A DNA stretch of 7,362 bases from Bacteroidales bacterium. Its GTDB lineage: Bacteria > Bacteroidota > Bacteroidia > Bacteroidales > Muribaculaceae. The notes below the pieces were generated by a model. That model did no database searches, had not been told where the DNA came from, and was given only the letters and a program-made list of their open reading frames with translations. Of the stretch, positions 1 to 5,186 are shown piece by piece (positions within the stretch are counted from its first letter, which is position 1; each line of letters starts with the position of its first letter). The stretch covers positions 1 through 7,362 of the forward strand of contig SFMJ01000083.1 in NCBI GenBank assembly GCA_004553095.1, written 5' to 3'. The translations under genes and the position numbers were made by a program.

Positions 1-63
1 AGTGAGGAGTTAGGAGTTAGGAGTTAGGAATTAGGAGTTAGGAATTAGGAGATAGGAAATGGG
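1..63. repeat. Heptameric tandem repeat array, AGTTAGG-type
   Basis: Eight consecutive 7-bp units fill positions 1-56 (consensus AGTTAGG, with AGTGAGG, AATTAGG and AGATAGG variants), and a ninth decayed unit, AAATGGG, follows at 57-63. The array touches the left edge of the window, so it may be longer. It lies just past the stop codon of the minus-strand SUI1 gene. Because 7 is not a multiple of 3, the TAG in each unit on the plus strand and the TAA in most units on the minus strand rotate through all frames, so the array cannot encode a protein. Its role is unknown. It could be a slippage-prone spacer or part of a dispersed family of short intergenic repeats. Confidence 0.9.
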
Positions 64-67
64 GCTG

Positions 68-397
68 TTATTTTACTTTATAGCCTTGAGCTGAGAGGAT
101 CTTCTTCACCTGGTCGACGAGGTTCCCCTGGATGAGGATTTCGCCACCGCGTGCGCTACCGCCTACTCCGAGGCTACGCTTGAGGAGAGCGGCGATGCGC
201 TCCGTTTCGTCGGGGATATCGGGGTCAAAGCCCTCGACGATGGTAGCGGTCTTACCCTTACGTCCCTTACGATCGATCAGCACATGCAGAGTGGGGAGAG
301 TCGGGGTCTTGGCAGGAGTGGCCTCAGGGGTTGGCTCCTCGCCGGCGGGGAGGTCGGCATTTTCGAGGAGCGAGCCTAATACATTTTTCCAGTCCAT
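68..397 (-). CDS. yciH: SUI1/eIF1-like translation factor (YciH family)
   Basis: This 109-residue protein belongs to the SUI1 family, whose eukaryotic member eIF1 checks start-codon selection on the small ribosomal subunit. The bacterial YciH-type members are thought to act in translation initiation, but their role is less settled. The SUI1 domain covers about residues 37-108. It shows the basic GRKGKTAT loop (45-52), the LLKRSLGVGGSA segment (about 71-82), GGEILIQGN (84-92) and a C-terminal GYKVK, all typical of the family. Residues 18-36 are a Pro/Thr/Glu-rich linker after a short N-terminal helix-like segment. The length is close to that of E. coli YciH. The ATG lies 19 bp after the stop of the upstream lipoprotein gene, with a run of seven G (409-415) in the gap and no Shine-Dalgarno sequence, so it is probably the second gene of that transcript. 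Confidence 0.93.
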   Translation of the reverse strand: MDWKNVLGSLLENADLPAGEEPTPEATPAKTPTLPTLHVLIDRKGRKGKTATIVEGFDPDIPDETERIAALLKRSLGVGGSARGGEILIQGNLVDQVKKILSAQGYKVK

Positions 398-416
398 AGT
401 CTATACGTGGGGGGGC

Positions 417-1493
417 TTAGAGTTTGCGTTGGAGGTCATCGAGCGACTCGGGGCGCTCCACAAGTTCACCCTCAGCGCTATATATAAAGACAGCGGGGAG
501 CGAAGAAACGTTATACTCTACCAGGGCATTGGAAGTGGCATTACCGGGGTCGATGACATTGATCCAGGGGAGATTGCGAGCAGCCTCACGCCATTCGAAC
601 TGAGCCTCGTCGAACGACACTTGGAAGAACTCGACAGCGCCACGCTTTGCCTCATAAATGCGAGCCAACTGACGGTTGAAGGCCGGAGCATTAGGGTCGG
701 TCATCATCGAGAAGATGAGCACCACCTTCTTACCCTTGCCCACGACATCAGAGAGACGAACCATCTTACCATCGACACCGGGAAGTGCAATATCTATCAC
801 TTTTAACTCATTAGCTTGCACCACGGTCTTACGGCCGAGGGCGGAATTACGTTGGCGCATAGCAGCGAGCGACACCTCCTTGACCATCTTGCCGTGAGGG
901 TCGTTAGGGCGATAATTCTGGAACTGAGTAGCAACAGCGGCATAATACTTTGCATCCTCGCCATCAGCGGGGTCGTAAAGAGGAGCACCATTGACTATCT
1001 TGGTGAGGACATAATAGCTGAGGATCGAACCCTGACCATCCTTGATATACTTGGTATAGACATTGCGTTTGAACTGAGCCAAAGCAGTCGAATCGGGGTC
1101 GGAGAGGGCAATCAGTTCCTTCTCGAACTCGGCGAGCCGTTTGGCTTGGTCGGTGCCATCGAGGGTAAAGACCCTGCCGAACTCAGCGGCGGAAGAAACG
1201 AGATGTAGCGACTCGATCGAATCGATAGGGAGGTAGACGAACTTACCATCGAGCGAGAGGCGATAGATATCGGGAGAAGCCGGGGCATCGGCATGGATAG
1301 AGAACTTGCCATTGCCTCCGACTTTGGTAGAATCTACGGGCATCCAACGGCCGTGGAAATCGGACTTCTCGAGGACAACATACTGATCGGGGTCAGCTCC
1401 GGCGATCTCACCGGAGACCTCGAAACGGGGCGAGCGTCCGCAAGCGACACAGAGGAAGAGAGCAGTAAAAATGGATAAAGAACTGAGCTTCAT
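417..1493 (-). CDS. Lipoprotein with DUF4369-like N-terminus and thioredoxin-like domain lacking CXXC
   Basis: The predicted product has 358 residues from the ATG at 1493. It opens with a signal peptide (MKLSS, then a hydrophobic stretch) ending in LCVAC, so Cys18 is the probable lipidation site. No acidic run follows this Cys, so no Bacteroidetes surface-export signal is evident and periplasmic-facing anchoring is likely. Residues about 25-115 resemble the DUF4369 beta-rich domain often found before thioredoxin folds in this phylum. Residues about 235-358 have the AhpC/TlpA thioredoxin layout: IALPGVDGKMVRLSD, KKVVLIFS, then LPAVFIYSAEGEL holding the usual cis-Pro. Where TlpA or ResA carries a CXXC, this protein reads FSMMTDPNAP. 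The only cysteines are 15 and 18, so disulfide exchange is not expected. A TTG six codons upstream (1511) would extend the frame, but it would precede the signal peptide and shorten the leader to a few bases. The function is unknown; a binding or scaffold role is inference. Confidence 0.85.
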   Translation of the reverse strand: MKLSSLSIFTALFLCVACGRSPRFEVSGEIAGADPDQYVVLEKSDFHGRWMPVDSTKVGGNGKFSIHADAPASPDIYRLSLDGKFVYLPIDSIESLHLVSSAAEFGRVFTLDGTDQAKRLAEFEKELIALSDPDSTALAQFKRNVYTKYIKDGQGSILSYYVLTKIVNGAPLYDPADGEDAKYYAAVATQFQNYRPNDPHGKMVKEVSLAAMRQRNSALGRKTVVQANELKVIDIALPGVDGKMVRLSDVVGKGKKVVLIFSMMTDPNAPAFNRQLARIYEAKRGAVEFFQVSFDEAQFEWREAARNLPWINVIDPGNATSNALVEYNVSSLPAVFIYSAEGELVERPESLDDLQRKL

Positions 1494-1525
1494 AAGGAAT
1501 AAATTAATCAAGCGGTTATTTTTTA

Positions 1526-1533
1526 CAAAATTA
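1526..1533 (-). promoter_or_regulatory. Bacteroidetes -7 element for the lipoprotein-SUI1 unit
   Basis: On the minus strand this reads TAATTTTG, a perfect match to the Bacteroidetes primary sigma factor -7 consensus TAnnTTTG. The expected -33 position is only T-rich. The implied transcription start lies about 25 nt before the ATG at 1493. This fits a short leader and supports the ATG over the TTG at 1511. Confidence 0.6.
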
Positions 1534-1577
1534 GCAATAATTTGTTAAAAAAAAGATGGGAAATGGAATAAAATTTG

Positions 1578-1585
1578 TAATTTTG
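1578..1585 (+). promoter_or_regulatory. Bacteroidetes -7 element for pnp
   Basis: TAATTTTG matches TAnnTTTG exactly. The -33 region about 19 bp upstream is weak (GATG near 1555). The nearest clear TTTG, at 1541-1544, is too far away. The predicted start near 1590 gives pnp a leader of about 110 nt. The motif is the same 8-mer as the divergent minus-strand element 45 bp away. Confidence 0.55.
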
Positions 1586-1625
1586 CAAGATATTATGCTT
1601 TAACACGGAACCGTAATCGAGACGG

Positions 1626-1691
1626 ATGTCCCAAAGAATGACAAAACCGGGCGTTACCAACCTAAAAAACAAGCAGCGAAGAAAACAATAA
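1626..1691 (+). other. Possible 21-codon leader ORF upstream of pnp
   Basis: An ATG at 1626 opens a 21-codon frame ending in TAA at 1689-1691, eight bases before the pnp ATG and in a different frame. The peptide, MSQRMTKPGVTNLKNKQRRK plus a final Q, has seven Lys/Arg. It lies wholly within the predicted pnp leader. The placement is what a translated leader affecting pnp expression would show. However, the A-rich leader alone would produce Lys and Arg codons, and there is no clear ribosome binding site. I cannot show that it is translated. Confidence 0.2.
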
Positions 1692-1699
1692 CGAAATTT

Positions 1700-3997
1700 A
1701 TGTTACAACCAGTAAAGAAGACCATCACCTTGCCCGATGGGAGAGAGATCACCATAGAGACAGGCAAGCTCGCCAAGCAGGCAGATGGAGCGGTAGAGGT
1801 CCGCATGGGCAACACGATGTTGCTTGCGACCGTATGTTCGGCCCAGGAGGCCGGAGAGGGAGTAGACTTTATGCCCCTCACAGTAGAGTACAAAGAGAAG
1901 TATGCCTCGATTGGTAGGTATCCCGGTGGATTCCAGAAGAGAGAAGGGCGCGCCAGCGACTATGAGATTTTGACATCTCGCTTGGTGGACCGTGTATTGC
2001 GACCCTTATTTCCTGAAGATTATCATGCCGACACGTTCGTCAATGTGATTTTATTCTCAGCCGACGAACATGATGCACCCGATGCCCTGGCAGGTATCGC
2101 CGCATCAGCCGCCTTGGCATGTAGTGACATACCCTTCAACGGCCCTATCTCCGAGGTGAGAGTGGCACGTGTAGGAGGGGAATGGGTGATCAACCCCACC
2201 TTCGAGCAGATCGAAGAGGCTGACATCGAATTGATGGTCGGTGCTACATACGACAATATAATGATGGTGGAGGGTGAGATGAACGAAGTGTCGGAAGCAG
2301 AACTTCTCGAGGCACTCAAAGTGGCTCACGCCGAGATCAAGAAGCACTGTGTGGCACAGATCGAGTTGATGAAAGAGGCAGGCAAAGAGACCAAGCGCGT
2401 CTACTGCCATGAGATCAACGACGAAGAGCTCCGCAAGGATGTGCACGACAAGTGTTATGACAAGGCCTACGCCATCGCTCGCACCGGCACACCCGACAAG
2501 CATTGGCGTGCCGAGCAGTTTGACAAGATATGCGAAGAATATATCGAGCAGCTTCCGGAGATGACCGAGGCTGACTTGGAGAAATATACCGCCGACCAGC
2601 GCATAGCGATGGTGAAGCGTTATTATCACGATGTCGAGAAAGAGGCTATGCGTCGTTGCGTTCTCGACGAGGGCATTCGTTTGGATGGCCGTAAGACCAC
2701 CGAGATTCGTCCCATCTGGTGTGAGGTGGACTACCTCCCCGGTCCTCACGGAGCAGCCGTGTTCACACGCGGTGAGACACAGGCATTGGTGACCACAACT
2801 CTGGGTACCACACTCGACGAGAAGATCGTGGACGATGTATTGAACCAGAGCAAAGAGCGATTCTTGCTCCACTATAACTTTCCACCCTTCAGCACAGGCG
2901 AGGCACGTCCTCAGCGTGGTGTAGGACGTCGCGAGATCGGTCATGGCAACTTGGCACACCGCGCATTGAAGCGTATGCTTCCCGACAACTTCCCCTACAC
3001 CTGCCGCATAGTGTCCGATATCCTCGAATCTAACGGTTCGTCATCGATGGCTACCGTGTGTGGCGGCACATTGTCGCTGCTCGATGCCGGTGTGAAGATG
3101 AAGCGTCCCGTAGCCGGCGTGGCAATGGGCCTTATCTCCGACAAGGGTAATGTGAAATATGCCATCCTCTCCGACATCCTGGGCGACGAAGACCACCTGG
3201 GCGATATGGACTTCAAGGTGACCGGTACGACCAAGGGTATCACCGCCACACAGATGGATATCAAGTGCGACGGCTTGAGCTATGAAGTATTGGAGCGTGC
3301 ACTCAACCAGGCACGCGACGGACGTCTCCACATCCTCAACATCATCAACGAGACCATCCCGGCACCTCGCGAGGACTACAAGCCTCACGTGCCTCGTCTG
3401 ATCACTATCGAGATACCGAAAGACATGATCGGTGCGGTGATTGGTCCGCAGGGTAAGGTGATCCAGGGCATCCAGGAAGAGACCGGCGCTACCATCTCTA
3501 TCGATGAAGATGAGAAGCTGGGTATCGGCCGCGTAGAGATAGCATCGAAAGACAAAGCGAGCATCGATGCAGCCCTCGCCAAGATCAAAGCAATCGTGGC
3601 ACAACCCGAAGAGGGAGAGGTGTATGAAGGAACAGTTCGTTCGATCCTCGACTTCGGTGCATTCGTAGAGTTTATGCCCGGTCGCGACGGACTTCTCCAC
3701 ATCAGCGAGATCTCATGGGATCGTCTTGAGAACATAGAAGCGAGCGGTCTGAAAGAGGGTGACAAGGTGAATGTCAAACTCATCGAGATCGACAAGAAGA
3801 CCGGCAAATATCGTCTGTCGATGCGAGTATTGACTCCCAAGCCCGAGGGCTATGTAGAGAGAGAATCTCGTCCTCGTCGTGAGGGTGGAGACCGTGGACC
3901 CCGTCCTCGTCGCGATGGCGACCGCGGACCCCGCCAGGGTGGCGACCGTGGCCCGCGTCAAGGTGGTCAACGCACCTTCAAGCATAACAACGACTAA
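1700..3997 (+). CDS. pnp: Polynucleotide phosphorylase (PNPase) with RG-rich C-terminal tail
   Basis: PNPase degrades RNA 3' to 5' with phosphate, releasing nucleoside diphosphates, as a cytoplasmic trimer that often joins the RNA degradosome. The whole family architecture is present in 765 residues. The first RNase PH domain is at about 5-145. A helical linker follows to about 320, then the second RNase PH core from IRLDGRK (326-332). Phosphate-site serines lie in GSSSMA (446-451). The metal site is GDEDHLGDMDFKV, with Asp496 and Asp502 matching E. coli Asp486 and Asp492. A KH domain has IGPQGK (581-586), and an S1 domain spans about 639-711. Residues 712-765 are an extra Arg/Gly/Pro-rich tail with GDRGPRQG repeats, which makes the protein about 50 residues longer than E. 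coli PNPase. The ATG is preceded by A-rich sequence without a Shine-Dalgarno motif, as is usual in Bacteroidetes. It is divergent from the lipoprotein gene and probably monocistronic. Confidence 0.98.
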   Translation: MLQPVKKTITLPDGREITIETGKLAKQADGAVEVRMGNTMLLATVCSAQEAGEGVDFMPLTVEYKEKYASIGRYPGGFQKREGRASDYEILTSRLVDRVLRPLFPEDYHADTFVNVILFSADEHDAPDALAGIAASAALACSDIPFNGPISEVRVARVGGEWVINPTFEQIEEADIELMVGATYDNIMMVEGEMNEVSEAELLEALKVAHAEIKKHCVAQIELMKEAGKETKRVYCHEINDEELRKDVHDKCYDKAYAIARTGTPDKHWRAEQFDKICEEYIEQLPEMTEADLEKYTADQRIAMVKRYYHDVEKEAMRRCVLDEGIRLDGRKTTEIRPIWCEVDYLPGPHGAAVFTRGETQALVTTTLGTTLDEKIVDDVLNQSKERFLLHYNFPPFSTGEARPQRGVGRREIGHGNLAHRALKRMLPDNFPYTCRIVSDILESNGSSSMATVCGGTLSLLDAGVKMKRPVAGVAMGLISDKGNVKYAILSDILGDEDHLGDMDFKVTGTTKGITATQMDIKCDGLSYEVLERALNQARDGRLHILNIINETIPAPREDYKPHVPRLITIEIPKDMIGAVIGPQGKVIQGIQEETGATISIDEDEKLGIGRVEIASKDKASIDAALAKIKAIVAQPEEGEVYEGTVRSILDFGAFVEFMPGRDGLLHISEISWDRLENIEASGLKEGDKVNVKLIEIDKKTGKYRLSMRVLTPKPEGYVERESRPRREGGDRGPRPRRDGDRGPRQGGDRGPRQGGQRTFKHNND
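3887..3964 (+). repeat. In-frame direct repeats encoding GDRGPRxx in the PNPase tail
   Basis: Two adjacent 24-bp copies, 3917-3940 and 3941-3964, both encode GDRGPRQG and differ mainly at third codon positions. A diverged upstream copy starting at 3887 encodes GDRGPRPR. The synonymous differences suggest an older duplication kept under protein-level selection. The repeat could expand or contract by slippage without breaking the frame. Confidence 0.85.
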
Positions 3998-4016
3998 TCC
4001 CCAACCATCATAGACA

Positions 4017-4056
4017 AAAAGAGAGAGCGCATCTTCGCGGATGCGCTCTCTCTTTT
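4017..4056. terminator. Bidirectional intrinsic terminator between pnp and the acidic-protein gene
   Basis: Positions 4017-4033 and 4040-4056 form a perfect 17-bp stem around the 6-nt loop TTCGCG. The stem is A-rich at its outer left end and T-rich at its outer right end, followed by TATAT. Transcripts from either side would therefore end in a G+C-rich hairpin plus U tract. It starts 20 bp after the pnp stop, and the converging minus-strand gene ends at 4103. Confidence 0.92.
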
Positions 4057-4102
4057 ATATAAGATTGTGAGTTAATTTTCTTGATGTGTGGTCGGAATGG
4101 AT

Positions 4103-4351
4103 TTACTCGTAATCTTCGACGACACTGTCGATGGCTTGGTCATCGCGGATCCACTCCCCATCGGGGGTCATCTTGATGAAATCCATGATGTCGTAGATAT
4201 CGACATCAGCCTCTTCATCAACCTCCTCCTCTTCGATGAGGAAGACTTCGTCGGTGGCGGTATCGATGGCAAGAAGGGCATCATCCCAAGCCTCGGTAGC
4301 CTCGAGATACTCATCGATGGCATCAACGATCTTATCTTTCAAATCAGACAT
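4103..4351 (-). CDS. Small, extremely acidic hypothetical protein
   Basis: I do not recognise this 82-residue protein. It contains 31 Asp/Glu and only 4 Lys/Arg, with no Cys, no signal peptide and no membrane segment, so it should be cytoplasmic. Residues 1-30 look helical (MSDLKDKIVDAIDEYLEAT onward). An acidic run, EEEEVDEEADVD, sits at 40-51. The C-terminal part (IYDIMDFIKMTPDGEWIRDD) mixes aromatic and acidic residues. The gene begins 13 bp after the stop of the BI-1 gene on the same strand, so the two are almost certainly cotranscribed, and the pnp/bidirectional terminator ends the transcript. Possible roles include an acidic binding partner, a divalent-cation buffer or a nucleic-acid mimic, all speculative. 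A longer plus-strand reading frame covers the same bases, but the tight operon spacing and upstream neighbours favour the minus strand. Confidence 0.75.
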   Translation of the reverse strand: MSDLKDKIVDAIDEYLEATEAWDDALLAIDTATDEVFLIEEEEVDEEADVDIYDIMDFIKMTPDGEWIRDDQAIDSVVEDYE

Positions 4352-4364
4352 AATCTATAAAGGA

Positions 4365-5096
4365 TTAGTCTCTGCTTGCACCCAAGAAGCGGAGCAAATA
4401 GAGGAAGAGGTTGATGAAATCGAGATAGAGGTTCAAGGCGCCGATAGTAGCCAACTTATCGGTGAGGGCAGGATCGAGATTGGCAGCGGCAAGATGCTTC
4501 ACCTGCTGAGTGTCGTAGGCGGTAAGACCCACAAAGATGAGCACGCCGACGAACGAAACGATCCACATCATAGTGGCGGACTTCAAGAAGATGTTGACCA
4601 CCGAAGCGATGATCAGACCGATCAGCGCCATAAAGAGGAACGAGCCGAACTTCGTAAGGTCGGTCTTGGTGAAATAGCCGTATGCCGACATAGCGCCAAA
4701 CGTACCGGCAGTGATGAAGAAAGTCGAAGTGATCGAACCGAGGCTATAGACCAGGAATATTGAAGAGAGGGAAGCCCCCATCAGGGCGGCGAAGAGCACA
4801 AAGAGGCCGATCATCGCACCATTCGACAACTTATTCATAGCCGCAGGGATGGTAAATGCCATAATAAACATGGCGATAAACATACCCCAATAGACGATAG
4901 GATTTCCAAAGAGGATGCTTATGAGAGTCGGGCTGCTTGCCACACCGAGAGCGACGAAAGCAGACACGAGCAAGCCAATGGTCATACGCAGGTATACACG
5001 CTTCATCACAGCATTGGTCTGCGAAGCGACGCTGACATAACCTCCGCCATAATAAGGGGGAGGAACATTGTTCATGTTTTGATGATTAAAGTTCAT
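4365..5096 (-). CDS. Bax inhibitor-1 family (TMBIM/YccA-like) membrane protein
   Basis: This 243-residue inner-membrane protein belongs to the BI-1/UPF0005 family. Its members are related to B. subtilis YetJ, a pH-sensitive calcium leak channel, and E. coli YccA, a modulator of FtsH. After a hydrophilic, Pro/Gly/Tyr-rich N-terminal segment (about 1-28) come seven hydrophobic segments, at about 35-55, 67-84, 94-113, 117-140, 150-171, 176-194 and 214-237. Two family signatures are clear: GLTAYDTQQVK (190-200) and ALNLYLDFINLFLYLLRFLG (220-239). Asp195 and Asp226 in these motifs are likely counterparts of the di-aspartyl pH sensor described for YetJ. Segment boundaries are judged by eye. The gene lies 87 bp downstream of argS and 13 bp upstream of the acidic-protein gene. 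A TAAGTTTG element overlapping the argS stop may give it its own promoter. Substrate and regulation cannot be told from sequence. Confidence 0.95.
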   Translation of the reverse strand: MNFNHQNMNNVPPPYYGGGYVSVASQTNAVMKRVYLRMTIGLLVSAFVALGVASSPTLISILFGNPIVYWGMFIAMFIMAFTIPAAMNKLSNGAMIGLFVLFAALMGASLSSIFLVYSLGSITSTFFITAGTFGAMSAYGYFTKTDLTKFGSFLFMALIGLIIASVVNIFLKSATMMWIVSFVGVLIFVGLTAYDTQQVKHLAAANLDPALTDKLATIGALNLYLDFINLFLYLLRFLGASRD

Positions 5097-5178
5097 AGTA
5101 AAAAAGGTTATTAGATAAAACTTAGAGCGAATAATTTAAGGAACGCGCTCTTATCGTAAAGAATAGCAAAAATTGTGC

Positions 5179-5186
5179 CAAACTTA
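5179..5186 (-). promoter_or_regulatory. Possible -7 element for the BI-1/acidic-protein unit
   Basis: On the minus strand this reads TAAGTTTG, matching TAnnTTTG, and its first three bases are the argS stop codon. It would give a leader of about 75 nt before the BI-1 ATG at 5096. No good -33 box is visible, so read-through from argS remains equally possible. Confidence 0.35.

Noticed and set aside
409..415. Run of seven G as a phase-variation tract
   Set aside because: It lies between the lipoprotein stop and the SUI1 start, not in a coding sequence, so slippage would not switch a frame. An effect on SUI1 translation is possible but unsupported.
132..806. A 224-codon plus-strand frame spanning the SUI1 gene, the gap and part of the lipoprotein gene
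   Set aside because: It crosses two real minus-strand genes, is low in complexity with many Ser/Arg in its first part, and resembles no family I know.
1606..1625. Hairpin or riboswitch in the pnp leader
   Set aside because: Only 4-bp stems (for example CCGT/ACGG around 7 bases) can be drawn, and no known riboswitch core is recognisable.
2105..2959. A 284-codon open frame antisense to pnp
   Set aside because: It is a shadow of the conserved pnp coding sequence with no recognisable domain, no promoter and no start-site context.
4088..4360. A 90-codon plus-strand frame overlapping the acidic-protein gene
   Set aside because: It lies just downstream of a terminator with no promoter, and its hydrophobic, Asp/Ile/Leu-rich product is what the reverse complement of an acidic gene gives. 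The minus-strand frame has the operon spacing.
5124..5151. Small inverted repeat AGAGCG/CGCTCT between argS and BI-1 as a terminator
   Set aside because: The stem is only 6 bp around a 16-nt loop and the following tract is a weak AAGTTTT, so it is too poor to call.
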